Below, one piece after another: positions 35,747 to 46,732 of a stretch of 64,000 nt of DNA. The notes below the pieces were generated by a model. The model had not been told where the DNA came from and made no database searches. It worked only from the letters and a program-made list of their open reading frames with translations. Where the stretch lies: positions 186,001 to 250,000 of the forward strand of contig JAIUNU010000005.1 in the NCBI GenBank assembly GCA_020161365.1, read 5' to 3'. Positions within the stretch are counted from its first letter, which is position 1. The number at the start of each line of letters is the position of its first letter. The stretch comes from Pseudomonadota bacterium (GTDB taxonomy: Bacteria > Pseudomonadota > Alphaproteobacteria > Caulobacterales > Caulobacteraceae). The position numbers and the translations under genes were made by a program.

Positions 35747-35855
35747 CCGCGTAAAAAGTTGCGAAAGGCGGCTTGCGCAGTCCGCGAGCCGCCGCTATAC
35801 CCCCACACCTTCCCGGCCGGGACGTCTTCACGAAGACGCTTCGGATCGCTTCGGC

Positions 35856-35930
<75 letters not shown>

Positions 35931-36380
35931 TCCTTCCTCAACATATTCAAAGCGTTGAAGAAACCGCCCTCCAGCGGTCGAAAGCGCAGGCTTGCTACGC
36001 CAACGGTCCACTTCACCGTCCCAACGATCACCCCGACGCTCGTGCGCCAATCCTCCCGGCCTAGCGATCAACACCTTCAACGAAGCGGCTCACGCACACC
36101 TCCCGACGCCCCTCAGGAGTCTAGTTGATCCGTCGCGTTTTCACGCAGCCCCGACACATCGCTGACCTTGAGCGTGTCGGCTTCCTGCGCGCCAGACCGG
36201 AAGGCGCAAAGAGTCTCAGTGGAGCTTCAATCTATCCGCGTCGTCATCGACGAGTTTCGCATGTTCGTCATGGGCGGCCGAGCTCACTTGAGACACGTTC
36301 ACCGTTCCCGCTCTCACAGGGCAGCGGCTAGAACGACATGGTGACGTTTGCTCTTTAGAAGTGGGCGACATGGAGCTGAC
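35931..36380. other. Non-coding stretch after tRNA-Val
   Basis: About 450 bases with no convincing gene; the short open frames on both strands lack ribosome sites and normal composition. It marks the change from core genes to the accessory block. No integrase remnant or clear copy of the tRNA end was seen. Confidence 0.5.
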
Positions 36381-37268
36381 GTGGACCAGGACGTGAACAC
36401 CCCATCACGAGTCTCGAGCGCGCCGGACGGGCCGGTCATCTGTCCCATCAGCGCGCATCCTGGTTTCGCTGCGGCCGTGCGCCATTCTACGACCGGTCCG
36501 CTGGCGCTTCTCGACCGTGACCCTAGCTTCTACCGTTGTATCGGCGACATCCCGAGCTACGCGCTGGGTGTGCTCGCGCTTTATCTGCATTCGACCGACC
36601 GGCTGTACCACCGGGGTCTTCGAAACGTCGCCAAGGATCTTTTTAGTCCCGGCCGCGCAACGGCCATTCTTTCGCGAATGCAGACGATAGGCTTGATCGT
36701 ACCGATCGACGCCTTTGAGAAAGGGCGGCAACGGCGCTACAGCCCGGCGCCAGCAATGATCGAGGCCTTCCGCGCCTGCTATTTGATCGAACTTCAAAGC
36801 CTCGCAATGATCGACGCCCGCGCCGGCGCGCTGGTCGAAGTCTTCGACGACCCCGCCATCTTCGACGGGATCATCGCGTTTCTGGCCAGCAGCCATCTAG
36901 CGTCGCCGACCTTGGATCAGGAGCTCATCGACCCGATGGGGGGCGTCGGTCGCCGATCCATGGGTCTGATGCTCAGCTACGCTCTGGCGGAGGCGGCGTT
37001 CAAGGCGGGGCTGCCTCGCGCGGCGGGACCGATTGAGATCACGGTGTCCAGCCTCGCAAGGCGTCTGGGCATATCGAGACCGCACTGCCGTCGGGTTTTG
37101 ATTCTATTGCAGGACGCAGGCCTGGTGTCTGTCGATCAGAAAGCCAACGCAGTGACCCTCATGCCCGCCTTCGCCGAGGCTTTGGACGTTTATTTTGTTG
37201 GGATGTTCAACGCGCTGCTGGCGGCGGTCCACCATGTGAGCGCCGAAAGGCTTCGAGGGTCCCGCTAG
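36381..37268 (+). CDS. Tandem winged-helix regulator
   Basis: About 295 residues of an uncharacterised DNA-binding family. Two similar units follow each other. The first is a helix-turn-helix about residues 85-135 (NVAKDLFSPGRATAILSRM, wing GLIVPI...), then a helix starting PAPAMIEAFRACY. The second is near residues 225-280 (SSLARRLGISRPHCRRVL, wing DAGLVSVDQ), then a helix starting MPAFAEALDVYF. It resembles a doubled form of the small regulators at 44320 and 46733. GTG 36381 has GGAG upstream; the frame is open from 36348. Likely regulates the adhesin gene behind it; inference. Confidence 0.75.
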   Translation: MDQDVNTPSRVSSAPDGPVICPISAHPGFAAAVRHSTTGPLALLDRDPSFYRCIGDIPSYALGVLALYLHSTDRLYHRGLRNVAKDLFSPGRATAILSRMQTIGLIVPIDAFEKGRQRRYSPAPAMIEAFRACYLIELQSLAMIDARAGALVEVFDDPAIFDGIIAFLASSHLASPTLDQELIDPMGGVGRRSMGLMLSYALAEAAFKAGLPRAAGPIEITVSSLARRLGISRPHCRRVLILLQDAGLVSVDQKANAVTLMPAFAEALDVYFVGMFNALLAAVHHVSAERLRGSR

Positions 37269-37484
37269 TCTGGCGGTTCATTTAGACAATACTTCAAGGT
37301 GAAGTTAAATCTGATCGAAATAGATCGATGGTACCGCTGGGCGCACTCTCAATTGACGTGAGTTATCCGACCCGAAGTGTGTCAAATGTGTTCAGTTGCG
37401 GGCGCGACTGATTTTTTCTTACTGACCCAATGGGGGCGGTTACTCACGCATTAAATATAAAATGCCACGCCCCCTGCCAATTCC

Positions 37485-40400
37485 GTGCGCGATCGGCGCG
37501 CGGAACGTGTCGGGTTTTGGTCGGGGTGCGTCTTGCCGAGGGTGTTCAGAGGACTTGAGCGATTCGGCGCGCGGCTGGGGGCGGCGCTATCGCGAGGGAC
37601 CATGGGGGCTGCGCTTCTGGTGCGCGCCCTAGTTCGAGTCGCAGGCGGCGCGGGGGGATCAAAACCGTCGACCCTGACCGCCGTTCGAGCCGGATCTCGC
37701 TCGGGGTTCGGCGGCGCCATCGTCCTTGCGGTAGCCGTTCTCGGTGGGCTGGCGTCGCCGTCGTCCTTGATGGCGCAGACGGCCACCACGACGACATTGA
37801 TGTCCACCCAGAACCCTTCGGTCGTAAACTCTTACGGGCAGCCGAGCGGCGTGACCCTATACGTCACGATCTCGCCCAATCCCGGCAGCGGCAACGGCAG
37901 TGTCCGGTTCACCGACAATGGCGCGGATATCAGTGGCTGCACGTCGGTCCAGGTGCAGTCCGGCGTCGCGAGTTGCTCGATGGGCAGCGGGCTGCCGATG
38001 GGGACCCGCAGCATCGTCGCCTACTACTCGGGCGGCACGGGATATGCCGCTTCCGCATCATCAACCCTGACTCAGTATTCGGTGCGCGGGCCCTCCGTGG
38101 CCGCCAGCTACGCCGCCAGCTCGATCCGGCAGGATCAGTCGACGACCCTGACGATCACATTGACAAACCCGAACACCGTGGCGCTTGGCGGCGTGAGGCT
38201 GCCCGCGACCGACCTTTCGAGTTTTTCGGGAGCAACCCTCGGCGCCGGGACCTGCTCGGCGCCCACCCTCTCTTCCGGCTCCGTATCCCTGAGTAATCAG
38301 ACGCTCGCCGCCAACAGCTCCTGCACCATCGTCGTCAACATTCCCGCGGGCCAACCGACCGGGACGAGATACGTCAATCCGCAGTCTCCAACCGCCACGA
38401 CCGCGAACGGCGTCAGTGGTTTCAGTCTCACGGGCTCCAGTAGCGGTCAGCAGAATCTGACCGTTACCGCGGGCATTCCCGCCCCACCCACCATCACCGT
38501 CAGTCGGACAACATTTCCCGGCGCCATCGCCGTCGGCGGGACCACCCAACTGACGTTCACGCTGAGCAACCCAAACGCATTTCTGATCACCGGCGTCGGG
38601 ACGACGCTGACCTTGCCGAGCGAGCTGGTCATTCATCAGAACTCAGGATCCGATTTCACCACCACCTGCACCAACGCGTCCCTTTTAGGCTCTACGGGCG
38701 GCGGCTCGGTGAGGCTCATTGGCGGGCGGATAAGCGCCAACGGTTCCTGCACTTTCACCGTCACGGTTCGCGGCGCGTCGGCCGGTTCGGTAAGCGTTCC
38801 GACGGGCGCCCCCAGCGCTACGAACGCTGCTGCGGGCACGGAGGGCACGCCTCTCGCGATCACGGTGAATCCCATCCTCGAGGTCACCCAAGCGGTGGCG
38901 TCCACGGTCCTGACCCAGAATGTCGCGGCGACGCCCTTCACGCCCGTGACCGCTTCGGGAGGCGCGGGACCCCTGACCTATGCGATCACCTTCGGCGGCG
39001 CCCTGCCAACCGGTCTGATCTTCTCCACCTCGACGGGCCAGATCAGTGGCACACCCACGAGCACGAAAGCTCGGACCACCTATAATGTCACGGTGACCGA
39101 TCAGTCTGTCCCGACAGCGATCACCGGCACCACGACCTTTGATCTGACGGTCAATGCGGCGTTCACCCCGACCCCGACGCTGACCTTCGCCACGCCGACC
39201 TCGGCCAGCGTGACCATGGGCGGCACGCTGACCAACGCGGCGACTTCGACTCTCAGTGGCGGGAACTTTGGCGCGATTAGCTATGTCTCAAGCGATACGG
39301 GCGTCGCCACGGTCAGCGCCAGCGGTGTCGTCACACCTGTCGGCGTCGGCACGGCGACCATCACCGCGACCCAGGCGGCGGTGGCGGGCGTCAACGCCCA
39401 GGCGACCCAGACCTACACATTGACCGTCAACGCCCTGCCGACCCCAACCCTGGCCTTTGCGACGCCGACCTCGGCCAGTGTGACCATGGGCGGTTCGCTG
39501 ACAAACGCGGCGACCTCGACCTTGAGCGGCGGGAACTTTGGCGCGATCAGCTATACGTCGAGCAACACGGCCGTGGCCACGGTCGGCGCCGGCGGCGTGA
39601 TCACCCCGGTCGGCGTCGGCACGGCGACCATCACCGCGACCCAGGCGGCGGTGGCGGGCGTCAACGCCCAGGCCGTTCAGTCCTACGGCCTGACGGTCGT
39701 TCCGCCGCCAGCCCCGACGGTGGCGCCGATGTCCGTCGATGTGGCTTACAATTCACCGGGACAGGTGATCAGTCTGCCGGTGGGCGGCCAATACACCGCG
39801 CTTGCGGTCGTGGCCGCATCTGCGAACGGCAGTGTTACGCTTAACGGCGCGACAGCCATCTACACGCCGACGCCGGGCTTTTCTGGCGGGGATAGCTTTA
39901 TCTACACGGCCACGGGGCCCGGTGGCGTCTCTGCTCAAGCCACTGTGACCCTGAGGGTGGTTCCGCCCGGGGCGCCGACGGTCGCGCCCGTCTTTGTGAA
40001 CGTGGCGTACAACTCGCTGGGGCAGGCGTTCAGCCTGCTTGCGAGTGGTGAGTTCACCGCGCTTACAGTCGGGACCGCACCGACGAACGGCAAGGTGACG
40101 ATCAACGGCACGACGGCCACTTATATTCCGACAACGGGTTTTGCCGGCGTCGACAGCTTTACCTATTCAGCCAGCGGTCCAGGCGGCGCATCGAGCGCGG
40201 CGACCGTGACCCTGGAGGTTGCGCGGCCCAATGCGCCGACGGTCGCGGCGGCCTCCGCCAATGTCGCCTTCAACTCGGCGGGCCAGACGATCAGCCTGCC
40301 GGCGAACGGGGCGATCACTGCGCTGACGGTCGTGACCGCACCGGCGAACGGCAAGGTGACGATTGATGGCGCCACGGCGACGTACGCGCCGACGCCAGGC

Positions 40401-42134
40401 TTTTTCGGCGCCGACAGCTTCACCTACACGGCCACGGGCCCGGGGGGCGTGTCGGCTCCCGCGACCGTGACGCTGACAGTCGCGCGGCCTGAGGCGCCGA
40501 TGGCTTCGGCGGCCTCCGCCAATGTCGCTTTCAACTCGGCGGGCCAGGCGATCAGCCTGCCGGCGAGCGGGGCGATCACCACGCTGACGGTCGTGACCGC
40601 ACCGGCGAACGGCAAGGTGACAATCGACGGGGCGACGGCGACCTACGTGCCGACGCCGGGCTTTTTCGGCGCCGACAGCTTCACCTACACGGCCACGGGC
40701 CCGGGGGGCGTGTCGGCTCCCGCGACCGTGACTCTGACAATTGCGCGGCCTGAGGCGCCGATGGTTTCGGCGGCCTCCGCCAATGTCGCCTTCAGTTCGG
40801 CGGGCCAGGCGATCAGCCTGCCGTTCGTCGGTGCGATCACCGCGCTGACGGTCGTGACCGCACCGACGCACGGCAAGGTGACGATCGACGGCGCGACGGC
40901 GACCTACGTGCCGACGCCGGGCTTTTTCGGCCCTGACAGCTTCACCTACACGGCCACGGGCCCGGGGGGCGTGTCGGCTCCCGCGACCGTGACTCTGACG
41001 GTGGCGGCGCCGCCGCCGCCTGCGGTGGTGAACCTGCCCGCGACCACGACGACGACCGTCGTCCCGACCGCGGCCGGCGGTAGCGTGGGGACTTCGGTCA
41101 TCGTGGATCTGAGCGCGGTGGCGTCCGGCGCCGTGACCGGGTTTGAAGTGACGGCTCCAGGCCAATATGGCCAGGTGACGATTGAGGAGGCGAACCTCGC
41201 TCCGGCGATGGCGCTGACCGAAGACGGCGCGCGTAGCGGCGGTTCGCGCGCCAGCCTGGCCCGCAGCTACCGCCTCCGCTACACGCCCGCCGCCGGCTTC
41301 ATGGGCGTCGATACAGTGAGTGTGGTCGCCGTGGGACCGGGCGGGCGGTCGGCGCCAATCTTGTTCACGTTCAATGTCCCGGGCAAGGCTCCGGATCTGA
41401 GCGCACAGGTCCTATCCAGCGACGCATTGACCCTCACCCCAACCAAAGGCGTGGTCGGGGGACCATTCAAGGGCCTTCGGATAACCCGGGCGCCGACATT
41501 CGGAACGGCGACGGTTTCGGGGCTGACCCTGATGTTCACGCCCGGAGCAGCCAACAGCGGCGTGACGTCGCTGGACTATGTGGTGGAACTGCCGTTCGGA
41601 TCCTCGGAGGCGGGGCGCATCGATTTGCGGTCCAATCCAATCCCGGTTGTGGCTCCGATCAAGGTCACGACGCGAGCGGGCCGGCCCGTCACGGTCAGCT
41701 TGACGGCGAACGCCCAGGGCGGTCCGTTCATCTCCGCCGCCGTGACCGGCCTGTCAGTTCCTAGCGCCGGGACAGCAGTTCTGACGGCGGGGGGCGAGGC
41801 GGCGGCGCGGACCTACGATCTGACCTTCACGCCTGATGGCCAATTCGATGGCCAGGTTGAGGTCAAGTTCACCTTGTCGAACGGCTTCGCGACCACGGCG
41901 GGAGTGGTCCAGATCACGGTGGAGCCCCGTCCCGATCCGTCGCTCGACCCGGACGTGCGCGCCCTTGTCTCCGGACAAGCCGACACGGCCCGCCGCTTCG
42001 CGCGCGCTCAGACCGACAATTTCAGTCGGCGTCTGGAGCAGATCCGCGGCGGCGACAATCGCAGCCACAACGGCCTGTCGGTGAACATGGCCGCCTTCAG
42101 GGACGGTAAGCGTGCGCCCAATGTCGAGTACTAA
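37485..42134 (+). pseudogene. Giant repeat adhesin, passenger part of a split autotransporter
   Basis: 1549 residues from GTG 37485 (later in-frame starts possible). A long basic lead and hydrophobic core (about residues 74-95, cleavage after LMA) form an extended signal. Then come an Ig-like Big_3-type domain, DUF11-like beta domains, a He_PIG-type domain (about 465-560), two Big_2-like repeats (about 561-740), five cadherin-like repeats of about 87 residues (about 743-1174) and a linker. The frame is closed by TAA at 42132-42134 and continues open, in the same frame, into an autotransporter barrel ending at 43151. Without the barrel the passenger cannot be surface-anchored, so the gene looks broken by one stop. 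Confidence 0.8.
39714..41008 (+). repeat. Five tandem cadherin-like repeats of 258-261 bp
   Basis: Units begin near 39714, 39972, 40230, 40494 and 40755. Units 3-5 are nearly identical in DNA (the segment CTTTTTCGGC recurs at 40400, 40661 and 40922, period 261), while units 1-2 are diverged. This points to recent duplication within the gene. Confidence 0.85.
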
Positions 42135-42146
42135 CAGCAACTGGGC

Positions 42147-43151
42147 ATGGAGGTGGACGAGCAGGGGCGCTCGCCGCGTGACCGAGCCTACCAGGCTCAG
42201 GAGCGAGCCTTCCTCGACGGCTTCAAGAGGCGCGACACAGCTCTGGCCTCGTCTCCGTCGGCGGCCGACGGCGGTGGACTGGCGGAGGCGGCGTCCGGTC
42301 CCAGGGCGCGAGCTTTGTCGCCGTCCAAGGTTGGAGTCTGGGCGGGCGGAAGTCTGGACTGGGGTCACCGCGACGCCCAGGGCCTGCGCGACACTCGGTT
42401 CAGCACCTCGGGCGTCAGTGGGGGCGCGGACCTCAAGGTCAAGGACAACCTGATCCTGGGAGGAGGTCTCGGCTATGGCTACGATCATACGTCGATTGGC
42501 GTCAAAGGGACGGAGACCGACACCCAGGCCCTGGTCGGGGTGGTCTATGGCAGCTGGCGGGCCGGATCAGACCTGCATCTGGAAGGGCTGATCGGCCACG
42601 GCCGGCTGAATTACGACTCCCGACGCTGGTCGGCCCAGGAATCCGGGTTCGCGCTTGGCCAGCGTTCAGGAGACCTCACCTTCGGTTCGATCGGCGTGGC
42701 CTATGATCGCCAGTCCGGCCGTAGCGCCCGCTCGCTTTATGGGCGGATGGAGAGCAGCCGCGCCTCGCTTGCGGCTTTCACCGAAACCGGGGCCGGGGTG
42801 TCCGCGCTGCGCTATCAAGCGATCACCTCGGAGACCTTGACCAGCAATCTGGGCGTCAAGCTGGAATGGATCTTCGACGCTCCGACAACGGTCTTCGCAC
42901 CTTCGGTTAGGATGGAATGGCGTCATGAATTCCAGGAACCTGACGGCCAGACGATAACCTACGCCGATTGGCTGGCCAGCCCACGCTATGGCGTCAAACT
43001 TGAAGGTTGGTCGCGCGACAGCCTGTCGCTCGACCTGGGTGGACGCTGGACGGTCGGCGACGGCCTCAACATCGAGGCCTCCTACCGCAGCGCGACGGGA
43101 TCAAATGGGTCCAGCCAAGGGTTGGAGCTAAAACTGATGACGCGGTTCTGA
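42147..43151 (+). pseudogene. Autotransporter beta-barrel, C-terminal part of the split adhesin
   Basis: A 334-residue stretch in the same frame as the upstream passenger. The last ~260 residues are an autotransporter beta domain with alternating aromatic/hydrophobic strands (VGVWAGGSLDWG, GGGLGYGYDHT, YGRMESSRASL) and a C-terminal Phe. The ATG at 42147 has no good ribosome site and the protein has no signal peptide, so it would not be exported alone. It is best read as the end of the gene at 37485, separated by one TAA codon; readthrough or a sequencing error would restore a protein of about 1888 residues. Confidence 0.8.
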
Positions 43152-43681
43152 TCGCCGCGCGTGAAGAGCCGCCCGATGGGGCGTTGCGGATGTCCGGCAA
43201 ATCGACCTTTAGCGCGTCAGTTTTCTTGCTGGTGTGCGGCGTGGCTCCAAGAAATGTCGACTTACTGGAGGCGCCGCTACCTCCACACATGACCCATCGC
43301 TGCGCTTGGGAGCGTCCGCCTTCTGCCGGCTGGCAGACGCGGGCCAGATGGATCCCACAAAGGGGAACCTGGCGCAGGAACGGTTAACGATCAGGGGCTA
43401 AGGCCGCAATGTCGGCGCGCTGTTGGCCATGGCCGTAAAGGCGGACCTAGGCCTGTACGCCACGGCCAACGACGCCTTCCTCGTGGACTTCCGCCACCGC
43501 GCGCGAGCGCCACAGTGCGTGTCTTTCAAGAGAACCGCGCCCCATAAGCTGAAAGGCGCCCCGATAGCGCGCGGCTCCCGCCGGCACGGGGCTGCGGGGC
43601 CATCCCATCCCGGGCTTGGTGGGACGAGATGGAGGCGACCGATCTTGCAACTGAGCTTGATCTTTCGTGACCGAAACTTAT

Positions 43682-43728
43682 CGCAGAGAGGTTCGTCTTC
43701 CGACGCGCTCGACGAACACCTCTCTGCG
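43682..43728. repeat. Long imperfect inverted repeat
   Basis: Arms CGCAGAGAGGTTCGTC at 43682-43697 and GACGAACACCTCTCTGCG at 43711-43728, 13-base loop, two-base bulge. A third copy of GCAGAGAGGT occurs at 43761-43770. No T run follows, so an operator or structural site is as likely as a terminator. Confidence 0.5.
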
Positions 43729-43981
43729 CGCATCTAGGTTGAGCAAGGCGATCCGTCCAAGCAGAGAGGTCTGAGGGTAATTTGATCGAGGAAATTTGCA
43801 GGATTAAAATCAATATAGAGTTCTCGCCATCACTCCATTTTACGTCGAAAGGCTATGAATTATAAAAATTCTCGGGCGATGTTGTTCGATTAGAATTGTG
43901 GAGTCATGATGGTAATATATGCACAACGTAGTGTGGAGCTGTCTAATGTCTTCAAAAAATTCGGCGTCGCGATAAAATTAT

Positions 43982-43996
43982 CCCCCATATTGGGGG
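43982..43996. promoter_or_regulatory. Palindrome CCCCCA-N3-TGGGGG
   Basis: Perfect 6-3-6 palindrome (CCCCCA TAT TGGGGG) in AT-rich DNA, 323 bases before the small regulator gene. The same site occurs at 50300-50314 before the GGDEF-EAL gene. Probable binding site of a dimeric regulator; inference. Confidence 0.45.
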
Positions 43997-44319
43997 GGAT
44001 CTGCAAACATCAGTGTAGGGTTCGGATCGTTTGGTCGTAATAAGCACGCGCGACTGACGACTACTCTAAGCGCAAGAAGAAGACGCTACATAATATTGTA
44101 CCGTGGGAAATAATATTGAACGCCATAGCGCTACTCAAGCGAGAATTCTTGAAATTCTTGGCTTCCGGCTGCCAGTCGTTGCGCGATCTCAACATAGAGA
44201 GCCCGCCGACTGATGGTTGTGGGTGTCCTGAATGGGTTGGGAAACTCCGAAATCCGGTCTTGTTAATTCTTATGTGATTTCGAACCCATGAAATAATCAT
44301 CCTATCGGATTATATATCT

Positions 44320-44802
44320 ATGTCTGATAGAGAATATAGATCGGATGATTATTTTGATAATGCAGAGACGCGGATTGAAGCTTTAAAGAACTTCCGCGCA
44401 GTATGTCGCGCGGCGTCATATTTTCTCATAAAGTCCCTGTCCTTGGTCAACGACGTCCATCATGGCGCTGCAGTCGAGGCCCTGATCTTCACCGCCATCT
44501 GGACGGCCAACATCAGTCATATTCGGGGACAGGAGTCTTTCAATGAGGCGCCAATTCCTGAGGACCTGCGGCGCCCCGTGACTGTGGCAAGGCTGGCCCA
44601 ATTGGTCGGTATTCCGCCCGAAACCGTTCGGCGCCACGTCAACCGCATGCTGGAGGCTGGGATGTGCCGTAGGGTGGGGCGTAAGGGCGTGATCGTTCCG
44701 GAGGCGGTTTTCCTGCGACCGGAAATGGTGACCGCCGCCAAGGAGCAATATCTGGCGACGCGGCAACTTCATCGCACCTTGTCGCAGCTTCTTCGCATTT
44801 AG
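44320..44802 (+). CDS. Small winged-helix regulator (paralogue of 46733-47188)
   Basis: A 160-residue protein. The N-terminal half is helical, with the distinctive motif EALIFTAIWTANISHIR. The C-terminal half is a helix-turn-helix (RLAQLVGIPPETVRRHVNRM) with wing (RRVGRKGVIV) and a final helix. The paralogue at 46733 shares IFTAIWxANxSH and LRRPVTxARxAxLVGxPxETVRRHV. The family is not one I can name. The start lies in AT-rich DNA without a clear ribosome site, and base composition before it is unlike the neighbours. Confidence 0.8.
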   Translation: MSDREYRSDDYFDNAETRIEALKNFRAVCRAASYFLIKSLSLVNDVHHGAAVEALIFTAIWTANISHIRGQESFNEAPIPEDLRRPVTVARLAQLVGIPPETVRRHVNRMLEAGMCRRVGRKGVIVPEAVFLRPEMVTAAKEQYLATRQLHRTLSQLLRI

Positions 44803-44915
44803 GCGCGTCAGGCGCCGGGCGCGGGGTCCGTTCGTTCCCAAACGCCGCCCGGACAAGAGCCCGGGCGCCCAGCCTGTTCACCGCGCTTTGGACAGGATGG
44901 GGATTTGGTTGAGGG

Positions 44916-46613
44916 TCACGCGCGTCGACGCTGCCACCCGTTTAACTCCGCCACGGCGGTGGATGGCGTCGTGGCGATATGAGGTGGAGCAGTGTAACGG
45001 AAGCGGCCGATCAGAGATTGCAGATTGGCCGCCTCGGTCGACAGGCCCGCAGAGGCGGCGGTGGCTTGTTCCACCATCGCTGCGTTCTGTTGGGTCACCT
45101 GGTCCATTTGGTTGATCGCGGCATTGACGCCGCCCAGGCAGGCTGCCTGCTCTTTCGCCGAAAGAGCGATCTCTTGAGTGAGGCCATCAATTGCGCCCAC
45201 CTGTTCGACGATCATGGCCAACGCGCGTCCAGCATCGACGACAAGCTTGACCCCGGTGTCTACCTCGCCGCTGCTGGCCGTGATCAAGGTCTTGATCTGC
45301 TTCGCCGCTTCGGCTGATCGCTGCGCCAAGGCGCGAACCTCATGGGCGACCACGGCGAAGCCGCGACCGGCCTCGCCAGCCCGAGCAGCCTCAACGCCGG
45401 CGTTCAGCGCAAGCAGGTTTGTCTGGAATGCGATTTCATCGATGATTGTGACGATGCCGCCGATCTCGCGCGACGCCTCAGAGATGCGGCTCATGGCGTG
45501 CGTCGCCTGCTGCACGACTTCGCCGGAGCGAATAGCTTCGTTGCGGGTGGTGCGCACGCTGGCGGCCGTCTGGTGCGCAACTTCGGCGCTGCGATTCACC
45601 GTGGCGGTAATCTCATCAAGCGCTGCGGCGGTCTCCTCCAGCGTCGCCGCCTGACTCTCGGTGCGACGGGAAAGGTCAGTGGACGCCAGCGATATTTCCT
45701 GCGCGGCCGCCCCGACCGAATGCGCCAGACTCGCAACTTCTCCCACCAAGCTGTCGAGGGTCTGGCAAGCGGCGTTGAAGTTATCGCGCAGCAAAGCAAA
45801 TTCCGCCTCGATCGGTTGATCGATACGTGTCGAAAGATCGTTGTCCGACAGCTTTTCGAGGCCTTGGCTGAGGGACCGCACCGCACTGACGCGGCCCGTG
45901 ACGACGGTCGCGAACTTTACAATTCTCGACACGCGGCCGTGGTCGTCCAGGATCGGATTATAGCTACCCTGGATCCAGACCTCCTGGCCCTGGGCGTTGC
46001 GGCGGCGGAACTCCCCGGCCTGGAACTGACCCGCACCGAGCGCCTGCCAGAACGACGTATAATCGCTTGCGACGGCGTCCTCGGGGAAGAGAAAGAGGCT
46101 GTGTGGGCGACCCACAATCTGCTCGCGACGGTAGCCCAGCGCCTTTAGGAAGTTCTCGTTTGCAGCGAGCACCTTACCGTCCGTGGTGAACTCGATCTTG
46201 GCCAGGTTCCGTTCGATCGCCGTCATCTGAGCCGCGTAGTCGAGGTTCAGCAGACGGGCGCGCGCGTCGGCCCATTCCACGACGAATCCCCCGCCGGCCA
46301 TGGGTGAAACCTTCAGGTCAAAAGCGACCTCGCCAAAGCGGATCGTCGCGGTGTGACGCTGCTTGAGCGCCCGCAGCAGGTCGCGCTGATGTTGGGGATG
46401 GCGATGGAAGACGTCGATGCTTGAGCCGACGATGCTGTCGGCCCGGAAGTTCGGAAGATCACGGCGCAAGGCCTCTTCACAGCTTTGGAGCAAGCCGATC
46501 AGCGGCGGATTCAGGTACCGAATTACCAGATCGCGATCGGCGATCATGACCATCGCCTCGACGGCGTCGAGCGCTTGAGCAGCGCGTTTCTTTAGAGAAA
46601 ATCGATCCATCAT
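44916..46613 (-). CDS. Soluble PAS-type methyl-accepting chemotaxis protein
   Basis: A 565-residue chemoreceptor with no membrane segment. It has an N-terminal PAS-like domain (about 15-120), a second PAS (about 130-245; ANENFLKALGYRREQIVGR), a HAMP-like linker and a signalling coiled coil with DEIAFQTNLLALNAGVEAAR at the tip. It is similar in design to the chemoreceptor at 22513. It lies 119 bases behind the minus-strand unit of GGDEF-EAL, PilZ and small regulator genes and may be read from it. Sensed signal unknown. Confidence 0.92.
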   Translation of the reverse strand: MMDRFSLKKRAAQALDAVEAMVMIADRDLVIRYLNPPLIGLLQSCEEALRRDLPNFRADSIVGSSIDVFHRHPQHQRDLLRALKQRHTATIRFGEVAFDLKVSPMAGGGFVVEWADARARLLNLDYAAQMTAIERNLAKIEFTTDGKVLAANENFLKALGYRREQIVGRPHSLFLFPEDAVASDYTSFWQALGAGQFQAGEFRRRNAQGQEVWIQGSYNPILDDHGRVSRIVKFATVVTGRVSAVRSLSQGLEKLSDNDLSTRIDQPIEAEFALLRDNFNAACQTLDSLVGEVASLAHSVGAAAQEISLASTDLSRRTESQAATLEETAAALDEITATVNRSAEVAHQTAASVRTTRNEAIRSGEVVQQATHAMSRISEASREIGGIVTIIDEIAFQTNLLALNAGVEAARAGEAGRGFAVVAHEVRALAQRSAEAAKQIKTLITASSGEVDTGVKLVVDAGRALAMIVEQVGAIDGLTQEIALSAKEQAACLGGVNAAINQMDQVTQQNAAMVEQATAASAGLSTEAANLQSLIGRFRYTAPPHIATTPSTAVAELNGWQRRRA

Positions 46614-46732
46614 CTCGATTGTCCTGAAATATTCGTGTTCGTGTCTCTATATCTGTCTTTAAGCCGGGCGGCAGTGATATCGATAAGAGATAGGATTTTG
46701 GGTTGACTGGATTAAGTCAATGAAAGTGCGAA

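Larger units (their letters stand above)
43152..44319. other. Long intergenic region with an AT-rich half
   Basis: About 1170 bases without a supportable gene. 43152-43740 is GC-rich with only weak overlapping frames; about 43750-44320 is distinctly AT-rich for this genome. It contains an imperfect long inverted repeat (43682-43728) and a perfect palindrome (43982-43996). It may carry the promoter of the regulator at 44320. Confidence 0.5.

Noticed and set aside
36125..36331. 68-residue frame behind tRNA-Val, considered as an integrase remnant
   Set aside because: No Tyr-recombinase motif and no ribosome site; composition does not support coding.
39714..41008. Regular repeats considered as a CRISPR array
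   Set aside because: The units are 258-261 bp, in frame, and encode cadherin-like domains; there are no short repeats with unique spacers and no cas genes.
43423..43737. 104-residue frame in the gap after the adhesin
   Set aside because: No ribosome site, poor composition, and equally long frames on the opposite strand; no recognisable domain or transposase motif.
44061..44300. 79-residue minus-strand frame in AT-rich DNA
   Set aside because: No ribosome site and no domain; it lies in the probable promoter region of the regulator at 44320.
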